The notes under the pieces are model-generated. The model saw only the letters and a program-made list of their open reading frames with translations, did no database searches and was not told the DNA's origin. Shown one piece after another: positions 25,971 through 36,200 of a stretch of DNA of 64,000 nucleotides. This stretch comes from Nonlabens dokdonensis DSW-6 (GTDB taxonomy: Bacteria; Bacteroidota; Bacteroidia; Flavobacteriales; Flavobacteriaceae): assembly GCF_000332115.1 (NCBI RefSeq), contig NC_020156.1:744001-808000 (forward strand). The letters run 5' to 3'. Position numbers and translations under genes: made by a program. How positions within the stretch are numbered: the stretch's first letter is position 1; every line of letters starts with the position of its first letter.

Positions 25971-26510
25971 ATGGAACTAGAAAAAATAGACTCATTTTAC
26001 AAGCAGCTTTTTCGCAAAGCTGGACTTACAATAGCTGTAATTCTGGTAGTTGCATTTGTAGATATAGGTCTTATTTCTAACATTGAGTATAATTGGAATG
26101 TATGGATGGTATTTATGCTTACTGTTGTAAAAATATTCTTCATTGTGCATCTTTCTTTCAGCCAACTTGTAAAAATTATAAGTCAAAGCCATTTACTTAG
26201 TCACGTACTTGTTCTATTTACCTTATTAATAGGTTTAATCATCTTTTCTTTTGCAAGCGACTTCGCAGCATTACACCTCATAGATGACAATAATTTTAAG
26301 AGCAACTATGATATAAATAGTTCTATCTGGACGGTGTTCTTTGAGTATTTCTACTTGAGTATTATAACATTTTCATCTGTTGGATACGGAGATATAGTTC
26401 CAGTTTCTATAGTGGCTAAATCGACAGTGATTTTGGAAGTGGGATTGCGATTCTTTGTGCTTGTCTTTGGAATCGCAAATGTTAATCAGATTAAAATAAA
26501 TCAAGAATGA
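25971..26510 (+). CDS. Small potassium-channel-family membrane protein
   Basis: I chose ATG 25971 (179 aa, MELEKIDSFYKQLF) over an upstream TTG that lies inside the inverted repeat. The protein has about three N-terminal hydrophobic helices, a pore region with the selectivity-filter sequence SSVGYGD, and a final helix, as in two-TM-pore ion channels with extra N-terminal helices. It overlaps the start of the Cu-ATPase by 4 bp. A K+ flux could compensate charge during metal export; that is inference. Its presence in a copper operon is unusual. Confidence 0.8.
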   Translation: MELEKIDSFYKQLFRKAGLTIAVILVVAFVDIGLISNIEYNWNVWMVFMLTVVKIFFIVHLSFSQLVKIISQSHLLSHVLVLFTLLIGLIIFSFASDFAALHLIDDNNFKSNYDINSSIWTVFFEYFYLSIITFSSVGYGDIVPVSIVAKSTVILEVGLRFFVLVFGIANVNQIKINQE

Positions 26511-29233
26511 AACACACATATCAAATACAAGGAATGTCTTGTAAAGGTTGTCTGAGAACGGTAAAAAGTGCGTTATCAGATGTTGTAGGAGTTACAGACG
26601 TAGCTATTGATTTTGAAAATCAAACGGCTACCATTGAGATGGAGCAACACATTGAAATTGAAGAATTTGAAAATGCGGTCCAAGAGAGAAAGGCTAAATA
26701 TCATATACATCCAATCAAACCTGATGGAATCAAAACGCGCACTTATCCCATAAATGGTATGACGTGTAATGGTTGCAGAGCACACGTAGAAAAGACTTTA
26801 TCACAAGTTGACGGTGTCTTAGATGTTACCGTCGATTTAGAAAAAGCTGAAGCCTTCATAGATATGAAAAGTATCATTCCGTATGAAACTTTTCAGGAGG
26901 TTTTAAAAAACGATGGAGATACCTACACTATTTATAAAGCTGGACAACGTCACACTACCGAAGTCGAAAAACAAAAACCACAACCCAAAGGCAAAGGAAC
27001 GGGAACGTTCTATTGTCCGATGCATTGCGAGGGCGATAAAACCTATGACCAACCAGGCGACTGTCCTGTTTGCGGAATGGATTTGGTTGAAGAAGTTAAC
27101 CTAACGGTTACTTCCGACACGCAATATACCTGCCCGATGCATCCCGAAATCGTAAAAGACGAACCGGGAAGCTGTCCCATTTGCGGAATGGATTTGGTCC
27201 CTATGGAACCCGACTTGTCCGCAGAAGAAAAAACCTATAAAAAACTGCTAAAAAAGTTCTGGATAGCGGTCGCATTCACATTGCCCATTTTTATCATTGC
27301 AATGTCCGAAATGCTGCCCAAAAATCCACTCTACGATATTTTGGAACTGAAATATTGGAATTGGATTCAATTTGCTCTTTCAATACCTGTGGTATTCTAC
27401 GCCACTTGGATGTTTTTTGAACGCGCCTACCGCAGTATCAAAACTTGGAACTTAAATATGTTTACGCTTATCGGAATCGGTGCAGGCGTTGCTTGGCTCT
27501 TTAGTGTGTTCGGAATGCTCGTGCCCGATTTTTTCCCTAACCAATTCAAGACCGAAGCGGGTACGGTTCACGTCTATTTTGAGGCGGCTACGGTGATTCT
27601 AACTTTGGTGCTACTTGGTCAAGTCCTCGAAGCTCGTGCGCATAGCAAGACCAATTCAGCAGTCAAGGAACTTTTAAAATTAGCACCGAATAAGGCAGTT
27701 AAGTTGGTTGATGGCGAAGAACAGGAAGTAGCCATCGATGAAATTGAATTGGGTGACATTCTGCGTGTGAAGCCGGGCGATAAGATTCCCGTGGATGGGG
27801 TGATTACCGAAGGCGAAACTTCCATCGATGAATCGATGATTACAGGCGAACCTATTCCAGTAAACAAATCTACCGATGATAAAGTAAGTAGCGGAACTAT
27901 CAATGGCAATCAGTCCTTTTTGATGAAAGCTGAAAAGGTAGGTTCCGATACCTTGTTATCACAGATTATACAGATGGTCAACGATGCCAGTCGTAGCCGT
28001 GCACCCATCCAAAAGTTGGCCGATACCGTTTCGGGATATTTCGTACCAATCGTTGTTATAATCGCTGTTGTTACATTTGCCGTTTGGGCAATTTGGGGTC
28101 CAGAACCCGCTTACGTTTATGCTTTGGTCAATGCCATTGCCGTATTGATTATCGCCTGTCCGTGTGCTTTGGGACTTGCGACACCAATGTCCGTAATGGT
28201 CGGTGTTGGTAAAGGCGCACAAAATGGTGTGCTTATCAAAAATGCCGAAGCTCTTGAAAAAATGGATAAAGTAGATACTCTCATTATCGATAAGACCGGA
28301 ACGATAACTGAAGGAAAGCCTACAGTTGAGAAAATGGGATCTTTCGACAACGGTTTTACGGAAAGCGAAGTGCTACAATTTATTGTTTCCCTTAACAGCC
28401 AAAGTGAACATCCGCTCGCAGAAGCCACCGTAAAATATGGAAAAGAACAAAACGCAGAGTTTTTAAACGCAGATGGATTCAATGCAGTTACCGGAAAAGG
28501 GGTTGAAGGTAAAGTGAATAGTAAGGAAGTGGCTTTAGGTAACGCCAAAATGATGGAACAGGCAAATGCCACACTTACCGCAGCTATGGAAAACGAGGCA
28601 CAATCCTACCAAAAACAAGGTAAGACGGTTTCCTATCTCGCTGTTGAAAGTCAAGTTGTAGGCTACGTGGTCATAGGTGACAAAATAAAGGAAACGAGCT
28701 CAAAAGCTATCAAGGATTTGCAGGATAAGGGAATTGCAGTCATAATGCTTACGGGCGATAATCACGACACCGCCAAAGCTGTCGCCGATGAACTTAACCT
28801 TGCCGATTTTCAAGCAAGTATGCTTCCAGAGAACAAGCTACAGGAAGTCGAGAAATTACAAGAGCAAGGCAAGGTGGTTGCAATGGCAGGTGACGGCATC
28901 AACGATGCACCTGCACTCGCTAAAAGTGATGTAGGTATCGCTATGGGAACAGGTACGGATGTTGCCATTGAAAGTGCGGCCATTACCTTGGTCAAAGGCG
29001 ATTTACACGGTATCGTAAAGGCAAGAAACCTAAGTGATGCAGTAATGCGCAATATCAAACAAAACCTCTTTTTTGCAATGATTTATAACACGCTGGGTAT
29101 CCCGATTGCAGCAGGACTACTGTATCCGTTTTTCGGAATACTCTTATCCCCAATGATTGCGGCTTTGGCAATGAGCTTTAGTTCGGTTTCAGTAATTGCC
29201 AACTCATTACGTCTAAAAAGTAAAAACATATAA
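26507..29233 (+). CDS. copA: Cu+-exporting P1B-type ATPase
   Basis: This 908-aa inner-membrane pump exports cytoplasmic Cu+. In order: HMA domain 1 (CKGC, 12-15), HMA domain 2 (CNGC, 87-90), two HMBD zinc-ribbon-like domains (CPMH...CPVCGMDL about 168-193; CPMH...CPICGMDL about 207-232), eight membrane helices, CPC (551-553), the phosphorylation site D595 in DKTGT, and GDGINDAPA. TM7 has YN and TM8 has MSFSSVSVIANSLRL, the PIB-1 copper signature. The double HMA plus double HMBD N-terminus is elaborate. This gene is distinct from the oxidase at 22433, although both carry the name copA in the literature. Confidence 0.93.
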   Translation: MKHTYQIQGMSCKGCLRTVKSALSDVVGVTDVAIDFENQTATIEMEQHIEIEEFENAVQERKAKYHIHPIKPDGIKTRTYPINGMTCNGCRAHVEKTLSQVDGVLDVTVDLEKAEAFIDMKSIIPYETFQEVLKNDGDTYTIYKAGQRHTTEVEKQKPQPKGKGTGTFYCPMHCEGDKTYDQPGDCPVCGMDLVEEVNLTVTSDTQYTCPMHPEIVKDEPGSCPICGMDLVPMEPDLSAEEKTYKKLLKKFWIAVAFTLPIFIIAMSEMLPKNPLYDILELKYWNWIQFALSIPVVFYATWMFFERAYRSIKTWNLNMFTLIGIGAGVAWLFSVFGMLVPDFFPNQFKTEAGTVHVYFEAATVILTLVLLGQVLEARAHSKTNSAVKELLKLAPNKAVKLVDGEEQEVAIDEIELGDILRVKPGDKIPVDGVITEGETSIDESMITGEPIPVNKSTDDKVSSGTINGNQSFLMKAEKVGSDTLLSQIIQMVNDASRSRAPIQKLADTVSGYFVPIVVIIAVVTFAVWAIWGPEPAYVYALVNAIAVLIIACPCALGLATPMSVMVGVGKGAQNGVLIKNAEALEKMDKVDTLIIDKTGTITEGKPTVEKMGSFDNGFTESEVLQFIVSLNSQSEHPLAEATVKYGKEQNAEFLNADGFNAVTGKGVEGKVNSKEVALGNAKMMEQANATLTAAMENEAQSYQKQGKTVSYLAVESQVVGYVVIGDKIKETSSKAIKDLQDKGIAVIMLTGDNHDTAKAVADELNLADFQASMLPENKLQEVEKLQEQGKVVAMAGDGINDAPALAKSDVGIAMGTGTDVAIESAAITLVKGDLHGIVKARNLSDAVMRNIKQNLFFAMIYNTLGIPIAAGLLYPFFGILLSPMIAALAMSFSSVSVIANSLRLKSKNI

Positions 29234-29252
29234 TCTAACTAATTGAATACTT

Positions 29253-29837
29253 ATGAAATATAAAATTTTGATAATCCTATTGGTACTTGTTGTCAGCGGA
29301 TGTAAAAACGAAGAAAAGAACAATTCAGAAATAGGGACAGAACACAATCATACCCAAAGTGAACCTAAATCCGAGAACAAAAAATCCCTTAGTCCACATA
29401 CATCGGCAATGGCGATGATAGGTGATGCACATATTCATATAGATTATTCGTCGCCAGGTGTAAGGGATAGAATTATTTTCGGTGGACTGTTGGCTTACGA
29501 CCAAGTCTGGCAGGCTGGTGCCCATATGGCTACTTGGCTGGAAACAAATAAGGATTTAGAAATTGACGGTAAAGAATTGAAAGCTGGGAAATATGGATTT
29601 TTTGTAATTCCGAATCAAAAAGAATGGACTGTCATTTTCAACAGGAACTGGAACCAACACGGTAAGGACGACTATGATGCGAGCGATGATGCATTACGAT
29701 TTAAAGTAACACCTAAAATTTCCGAAGAAATCAAGGAACATTTAGAGTATAAAGTAAACAAAACAACAGAGACTTCAGGAACAATCTCAATGAGTTGGGA
29801 AAAAGTCACGATTGAGTTTCCTTTTGAAATAAAATAA
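29253..29837 (+). CDS. DUF2911 lipoprotein
   Basis: This 194-aa protein has a lipobox (VVSGC), a His/Glu-rich linker and a DUF2911 domain (IHIDYSSPGVRDR, then GLLAYDQVWQAGAH and ELKAGKYGFFVIP). Family members are exported beta-rich proteins of unknown function. Here it lies between the Cu-ATPase and a PepSY protein, which suggests a periplasmic role in metal stress. A short 19-bp gap places it in the same operon. Confidence 0.8.
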   Translation: MKYKILIILLVLVVSGCKNEEKNNSEIGTEHNHTQSEPKSENKKSLSPHTSAMAMIGDAHIHIDYSSPGVRDRIIFGGLLAYDQVWQAGAHMATWLETNKDLEIDGKELKAGKYGFFVIPNQKEWTVIFNRNWNQHGKDDYDASDDALRFKVTPKISEEIKEHLEYKVNKTTETSGTISMSWEKVTIEFPFEIK

Positions 29838-29838
29838 T

Positions 29839-30546
29839 ATGGTGAACAGAAAAACAGCGAAATGGATTAGAAAAGCGCACCGCTATTTGGGTATCTTTTT
29901 AGGTATTCAGTTTCTGATGTGGACGATTAGTGGGATGTATTTCAGTTGGACGGACATCGACGAAATCCACGGTGACCATTTTAAGAAATCGGCACCGGTG
30001 CAGACCTCTTTTGATAATTTGCTCGGTACATCCCAACTGGCTACAAAAGAATCCGTAAAATCTTTGGAACTACTGGAAATCGCAAATGAACCTTATTATT
30101 GGATTAATGAAGCACAGCTTTATAATGCAAGAACGGGACAAAGGAAAAATGGAATTTCTAAAGAAGAGGCACAACAAGTTGCAAATAGGTATATGTTGGA
30201 CGATTTAGAAATAGCAAAAATTCAATTAGTCGATTCTGTAGGGTCACATCACGAATATCGCGGTCGCCCACTTCCAGCTTATGAAATCTTGTATGAGACA
30301 CCACAAAATTTAAAAGCCTATGTGGCGGTTGAAAATGGCGCTTTTCAAACGGTGAGACACAGGGATTGGCGCTGGTTTGATTTTCTTTGGATGACCCATA
30401 CAATGGATTATCAGGGAAGGGATAATTTCAACACGTTGTTGTTAAGGGCATTTTCACTTTTGGGATTGATAACCGTATTGAGTGGTTTCGTTTTGTGGTA
30501 TATCAGTTCCCCATCAATCAGAAAACTAGAAAAGAAGATTAAATAA
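29839..30546 (+). CDS. PepSY-domain membrane protein
   Basis: This 235-aa protein has an N-terminal transmembrane helix (AHRYLGIFLGIQFLMWTISGMYF) with a histidine as in PepSY-TM proteins, a periplasmic PepSY-like region (SKEEAQQVANRYM, then YEILYETPQNLKAYVAVENG) and a second helix near the C-terminus (about 205-222). PepSY-TM proteins are linked to transmembrane electron transfer or metal reduction. It starts 1 bp after the DUF2911 stop. Confidence 0.78.
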   Translation: MVNRKTAKWIRKAHRYLGIFLGIQFLMWTISGMYFSWTDIDEIHGDHFKKSAPVQTSFDNLLGTSQLATKESVKSLELLEIANEPYYWINEAQLYNARTGQRKNGISKEEAQQVANRYMLDDLEIAKIQLVDSVGSHHEYRGRPLPAYEILYETPQNLKAYVAVENGAFQTVRHRDWRWFDFLWMTHTMDYQGRDNFNTLLLRAFSLLGLITVLSGFVLWYISSPSIRKLEKKIK

Positions 30547-30570
30547 TTAATAACAAAAAAACCAAAAATT

Positions 30571-31062
30571 ATGAATTCAAACGAACACGAAAACAAGAAC
30601 AAAGGAATGAGCCAATACACTAAATTCTTCCTTATGCTAGGGTCATCATTTATAGCAATGTACATCACAATGTATTTAAATACCTACGAGTTTGACCACG
30701 TGTGGTTCAGTCTTACACGATTTTATATGGTGTGTCTAGGAATAGCTACTATGGCTGTTATTATGTTGTTATTTATGCTGAATATGTATAAAGACAAGAA
30801 AAAGAATATTGCAATTCTCGCAGGTAGTGTTATATTGTTTTTGGGAGCATTAGGACTAGTACGCGACCAAAAATCCACTGTGGGCGACGTACTGTGGATG
30901 AAAGCAATGATACCGCACCATTCTATAGCAATTTTAACAAGTGAGCGTGCAGATATTAAAGACCCAGAAGTAAAAAAACTAGCAGAAGACATTATTAAGG
31001 CACAACGTAAGGAAATTGCAGAGATGAAAGCAATGATTGAACGTCTAGAAAACGAAAAATAA
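30571..31062 (+). CDS. DUF305 membrane protein
   Basis: This 163-aa protein has three predicted transmembrane helices (about 14-32, 44-68 and 76-94) and a C-terminal DUF305 segment with MIPHHSIAILTSE and EMKAMIERL. DUF305 proteins are helical, Met/His-bearing and frequent near copper genes. The HH pair and Met residues could bind Cu or Ag. It lies 4 bp before the adaptor gene. Confidence 0.8.
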   Translation: MNSNEHENKNKGMSQYTKFFLMLGSSFIAMYITMYLNTYEFDHVWFSLTRFYMVCLGIATMAVIMLLFMLNMYKDKKKNIAILAGSVILFLGALGLVRDQKSTVGDVLWMKAMIPHHSIAILTSERADIKDPEVKKLAEDIIKAQRKEIAEMKAMIERLENEK

Positions 31063-31066
31063 GATT

Positions 31067-32800
31067 ATGAATAAGAATATTTTATATATAGCAATAGCCG
31101 TTATCATAGGTTTGGGCGCTGGCTGGCTAATTTTTGGAAATAGCTCAGACAATGCAGCAAATAAGGATACGTCTGATATGTCCGATCAACACGACCATTC
31201 TGGCGAGAGTGCAGACCAGATGTGGACGTGCTCAATGCATCCACAGATTATGCAACCAGAAGCTGGCGATTGTCCTATATGTGGAATGGACTTAATCCCT
31301 GCTGAAGCTGGTGCTGAAGGTCTCGCAGCAAACGAGATAAAAATGACCGAAAATGCTATGGCATTAGCAAATATTCAAACCACTATCGTGGGCAATGCAG
31401 AAGCCAGCGATGATGATGGGATGACATCCCTTTCTGGAAAAATAGCTGCTAATGAAGAAAACAATACTGTGCAAGCCAGCTATTTCAAAGGAAGAATAGA
31501 AAGACTCAACGTCAACTATGAAGGTCAACAAGTAAATCGTGGTCAGCTGCTCGCAACCATTTACGCACCAGACCTTGTAGCGGCACAACAGGAATTGATT
31601 ACCGCAGCATCGTTGAAAGAATCGCAACCCGCTTTGTATAAAGCAGTTCGCAATAAACTCAAAAACTGGAAACTTTCAGATACACAAATCAATGCTATTG
31701 AAGAAAGTGGAACGGTACGAGAGAATTTCCCGATTTATGCAACGGTTTCCGGAACGGTTTCAGAAGTAATGGCAGCACAAGGCGATTATGTAAATCAAGG
31801 ACAGCCTATTGTGAAGTTGAGCAACCTCAATTCGGTTTGGGCAGAATTTGATGCCTATGAAAATCAAATAGCGCTATTCAACGTTAGGCAAAAAATCAAC
31901 ATCACGACCAATGCCTATCCAAATAAAGAATTTGAGGGAACAATTTCATTTATTGACCCAATTTTAAATAATGCTACAAGAACGGTAACGGTACGTGCAA
32001 CCCTTCAAAATAGAGACGACCTATTTAAACCAGGAATGTTTGTTACAGGTAAGGTTAAAGGCGCAACACAAACTATGGAAAACACCCTTACCGTGCCTGC
32101 AAGTGCTGTGTTATGGACGGGCGAGCGCTCATTGGTATATGTGAAAACCAATCCTAACGAGCCTGTATTTGAAATGCACGAAGTAACCTTGGGCAATCGC
32201 TCTGGCGAAACTTACCAAGTATCGGCCGGATTAAATAATGGCGATGAAATTGTTACCAATGGAACATTTACAGTAGATGCAGCGGCACAGTTACAGGGTA
32301 AAAAATCAATGATGAATCAGCAAATGATGCAGGACGAATCAGCAATGATGGGCGATATGGAAATGAGTTTCAGCAATGCGTTTAGTTCTGATTTCGACAA
32401 AGCATTACCATCATATCTCAAAATGAAAGATGCCCTTGTAGCAAGCGATGCAAGTCAAGTTTCCGCTTTCGCGAAAGCGACATCATTAAAATTAAAAGCA
32501 ATATCGACTGATGATTTAAGTACGATGGAAAAACAACACTTAACCAAAAGTATTGAGATGCTGGATGCCGTTGCAAACAATGATAATCTGGAAAACCAGC
32601 GCGCTCACTTCGTCATTCTAAACGAGAATATCGTGCCTATTGCAATGAGCATAAAAAACTCGATAAATTATTACATTCAGAAATGCCCTATGGCAAATAA
32701 CAATAAAGGTGCGGTATGGCTAAGTATGGAAGAAGAAATAAGAAATCCATACTATGGCGATGCAATGTTGACTTGCGGAAGTGTGATTGATTCGTTGTAA
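31067..32800 (+). CDS. cusB: CusB-type RND adaptor with HMBD and DUF3347 domains
   Basis: This 577-aa periplasmic membrane-fusion protein links an RND pump to its outer-membrane channel. It has an N-terminal membrane anchor, an HMBD (CSMHPQI...CPICGMDL, about 56-82), the hairpin, barrel-sandwich and beta-barrel parts of CusB, then a C-terminal DUF3347 domain (CPMANN...LTCG) joined by a Met-rich linker with AFAKA from a palindrome copy. Fusions of metal-binding modules at both ends may load copper on the adaptor. It is the likely partner of the CusA-type pump at 16747, although ten genes separate them. Confidence 0.88.
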   Translation: MNKNILYIAIAVIIGLGAGWLIFGNSSDNAANKDTSDMSDQHDHSGESADQMWTCSMHPQIMQPEAGDCPICGMDLIPAEAGAEGLAANEIKMTENAMALANIQTTIVGNAEASDDDGMTSLSGKIAANEENNTVQASYFKGRIERLNVNYEGQQVNRGQLLATIYAPDLVAAQQELITAASLKESQPALYKAVRNKLKNWKLSDTQINAIEESGTVRENFPIYATVSGTVSEVMAAQGDYVNQGQPIVKLSNLNSVWAEFDAYENQIALFNVRQKINITTNAYPNKEFEGTISFIDPILNNATRTVTVRATLQNRDDLFKPGMFVTGKVKGATQTMENTLTVPASAVLWTGERSLVYVKTNPNEPVFEMHEVTLGNRSGETYQVSAGLNNGDEIVTNGTFTVDAAAQLQGKKSMMNQQMMQDESAMMGDMEMSFSNAFSSDFDKALPSYLKMKDALVASDASQVSAFAKATSLKLKAISTDDLSTMEKQHLTKSIEMLDAVANNDNLENQRAHFVILNENIVPIAMSIKNSINYYIQKCPMANNNKGAVWLSMEEEIRNPYYGDAMLTCGSVIDSL

Positions 32801-32835
32801 AAATCATTTGCAACACAGTTGCACCAAAAAAATTT

Positions 32836-32843
32836 TATCTTTG
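32836..32843 (+). promoter_or_regulatory. Candidate Bacteroidota -7 element
   Basis: TATCTTTG matches TAnnTTTG and lies 4 bp before the GTG at 32848. TTG triplets further upstream are not at the ideal spacing. The closeness to the start suggests a very short leader or a misplaced start codon. Confidence 0.3.
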
Positions 32844-32847
32844 CATT

Positions 32848-33156
32848 GTGAAAGTTGTAGCAATCATTTTATCGTTTTATTTCTTGGCACTCAATGTAGT
32901 GCCTTGTAGCGATGCGGCAAATAGAGCTGATGATACCCAAGTAGTTACAGTAATCGATATTGATGGCGACCACGACCAAGACTGTGAGTTATGCTCGCCT
33001 TTTTGCCAATGCCATTGTTGTCACGTTCACACGATAAATTTTGGGCTTGTTGCATTTCAACCGCTACAGCCTGCTATTCCTCAAGAATTCTTTGCCCATT
33101 TCGATGACCTTGGCAAAGATATTCCCCATTCCCTTTTTCAGCCACCTCGGGCATAA
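32848..33156 (+). CDS. DUF6660-like small Cys/His-rich exported protein
   Basis: The GTG at 32848 starts a 102-aa protein with a signal peptide (VVAIILSFYFLALNVVPC) and the core CELCSPFCQCHCCHVH, a dense Cys/His cluster likely to bind metal. The pattern fits the small Bacteroidota DUF6660 family, which occurs before czcA-type genes. Its position before an RND gene mirrors the HYC_CC_PP gene at 16219. A terminator follows. Confidence 0.7.
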   Translation: MKVVAIILSFYFLALNVVPCSDAANRADDTQVVTVIDIDGDHDQDCELCSPFCQCHCCHVHTINFGLVAFQPLQPAIPQEFFAHFDDLGKDIPHSLFQPPRA

Positions 33157-33168
33157 TTCAGTTTTCAT

Positions 33169-33189
33169 AGGATAACTATATCCTTTTTT
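33169..33189 (+). terminator. Rho-independent terminator
   Basis: AGGATA (33169-33174), loop ACTA, TATCCT (33179-33184), then TTTTT. It lies 12 bp after the DUF6660-like stop and 87 bp before the czcA-type fusion gene, separating the copper and divalent-metal units. Confidence 0.68.
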
Positions 33190-33275
33190 GAAGTTTTCCT
33201 AATGGGAATGCTCAACTATGTTTTTGCTACGCGAAAACGCAAACTCGTTTTTTAACTGAATTAATACATTAATCT

Positions 33276-36200
33276 ATGATTAACAGAATCATTGATTTTT
33301 CAATCAATAACAAATTTATTATTGGCTTGTTTACCTTGACTCTTGTAGGTGTCGGTATCTGGTCAATGGCAACGGTAAATCTTGGGTCTGTGCCAGATAT
33401 TACCAATAATCAAGTGCAAGTCATCACGCAATCGCCCAATCTGGGAACGGAAGATATTGAACAGTTCGTGACCTATCCTGTAGAATTATCTATGGGTAAT
33501 TTACCGGGCGTTACCGAAATAAGATCTATCTCACGTTTCGGACTCTCTGTAGTAACCATCGTTTTTGAGGACGATATGGGGACTTATCTTCCTAGACAAC
33601 TGGTAGGGGAAAAACTCAACGAACTTGGAGAATCTATACCTGAAAAATTTGGAAGTCCATCTATGGGTCCCATTTCCACAGGATTAGGTCAAATTTATGA
33701 ATACACCATTCAGCCAGGGAAAGGATTTGAAAACAGATATTCGCCTATGGAACTGCGTACCATCCAGGACTGGGTTATCAAACGACAACTTACTTTACTG
33801 GAAGGTGTGGTAGAAGTTAACTCATATGGTGGTAGCATTAAGCAGTACGAAGTTGCCGTCGATCCAGAGAAGTTAAATAGTATGGGCATCAGCATTTCAC
33901 AAGTGTATGACGCTCTTGCTATGAACAATGTCAATACAGGTGGTGCCTATATTGAGAAAAATAAAATGTCAAACTTCATAAGAGGCGAAGGTCTTATTCG
34001 CTCTTTGGAAGACATCAAGAATATCTCGATTATCAACGAAGGCAACATTCCCATAACAATTGGAGATGTAGCAACGCGTGTCCATTTTGGGAGTCAGGTA
34101 CGTTATGGTGCATTTACCCAAGACGGTAAGGAAGCCGTGGGCGGTATGATTATGATGCTCAAGGGTTCTAATCCTAATGCAGTTATTCAAAATGTAAAGG
34201 ATCGTATGGCAGAAATTGAAAAATCCCTGCCAGAAGGTTTAACGATCGCCCCTATCATTGATCGTAGTGAGCTTATTGCCAGAACTACAGATACGGTTAA
34301 AACTAATTTACTGGAAGGTGCTCTAATAGTGATTTTTGCCCTTGTGTTATTGCTGGGTAGTTTAAGAGGTGGAATCATAACAGCCACGACCATACCATTG
34401 TCCTTACTTTTTGCCTTTATCCTGATGAAGCAGTTTAATGTATGGGCAAACTTAATGAGCTTGGGAGCTATTGATTTTGGGATTATCATAGATGGTGCGG
34501 TAATTATTATAGAAGGAACGGTTTATGAGATCCAAAAACGGATTAGGTCTGGCAAGCTAAAATTCAATCAAGGCGTGATGGATAAAGTGGCTTATGATGC
34601 AGGAAGCACGATGATGGGTTCCGCTTTTTTTGGACAGATAATTATCCTCATCGTTTTTACGCCTATACTTTTTCTAACTGGTGTAGAAGGTAAAATGTTT
34701 AAACCTATGGCATACACCTTTGGCTTTGCAATGATAGGTGCCATCATCTTGTGTCTCACGTATGTGCCTATGATGGCAGCGCTTTTTATGAAACCAGTAC
34801 AAAATACCAAAAACTGGTTCGGCAGGTTCGAGCGTTGGCTCGAAAAAATAAGCGATAAAATTATAGGTGCTATTCATAGTGCATATATGCCATTATTAAA
34901 GGGAGCCCTTAAACTAAAACTTATTGTTTTATCAGCTGCTACCGTATTACTTCTTATTGCTGGTTTTATCTTTTCTAATATGGGTGGAGAATTTGTGCCC
35001 CAGCTTGATGAAGGAGATCTAGCAATGCAAGCGCTCATTAGACCAGGAAGTTCATTATCCGAATCTATTGAAGTTTCCAAGAAAATAGAAACTATCCTAT
35101 TAGAAAATTTCTCTGAAATTAAAACAGTCACAGCTCGTATAGGTGTTGCAGATATTCCTACAGATCCTATGCCTATGGATATTGCAGATATGTACATCAT
35201 CCTAAACAAGGATATGGACGAGTGGACAACAGCTACTACTAAAGAAGGTTTGATAGATGCCATTAGAGACAAATTAGATGAAGAACTCGTGGGTGTAAAT
35301 TTAGTTTTTACCCAACCAGTAGAGTTACGATTTAACGAGCTGTTAGAAGGTGTAAGAGAAGATATTGCGGTAAAGCTGTATGGCGAAGATTTAGATGTGT
35401 TATCACAAAAGGTTCAGGAAATGGCAGCGATTATACAGACCGTTCCTGGCGCTGGTGATGTGAGTGCAGAACGAACTGCAGGATTACCACAGATGACCGT
35501 AAAATATAAGCGTGATAAAATGGCGCAATATGGACTGGATATTCAAAAAGTAAATGATTACATAAGTACCGCATTCGCTGGCGGAACTGCAGGAGTAATT
35601 TTTGAAGGCGAGAAACGATTTGATCTCGTGGTACGATTTGATGAAAGCCATAGAAAAAGTATCGATGACCTACGCAATATGTATATCGATCTTAAGGATG
35701 GCAATCAGATACCCATTATCGAAATAGCCGAAATTGAATACGTCCCTGGACCTATGCAAATTTCACGTGACAATACGTATAGAAGAACCTACGTAGGTGT
35801 AAATGCAAGAGGCAGGGATGTGGAGTCTGTAGTAAAAGATATTCAGCAAAAATTAGATGAAGAACTGGACTTGCCATCAGGCTATTATATTACCTATGGT
35901 GGCGAGTTTGAAAATCTACAAAGCGCAAAGGATCGTTTGATAATCGTTGTGCCCATCGCCCTGTTTTTAATATTTATACTGCTGTACTTTGCCTTAAAAT
36001 CCTTTTCACAATCGCTAATGATTTACATAGCGATTCCCTTGGCGGCCATCGGTGGTGTGTTTGCCCTATGGTTGCGGGATATGCCATTTAGTATTTCGGC
36101 AGGTGTCGGCTTTATTGTGCTATTTGGTGTTGCAGTTCTTAACGGACTGGTACTTATAAACCGATTTAATTCCTTAAAAGAAGAAGGTGTGATAAGTATA

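Noticed and set aside
26008..26024. TTTTCGCAAAGC resembling the 16-bp palindrome
   Set aside because: It has too many mismatches to count as a copy; likely chance in a coding sequence.
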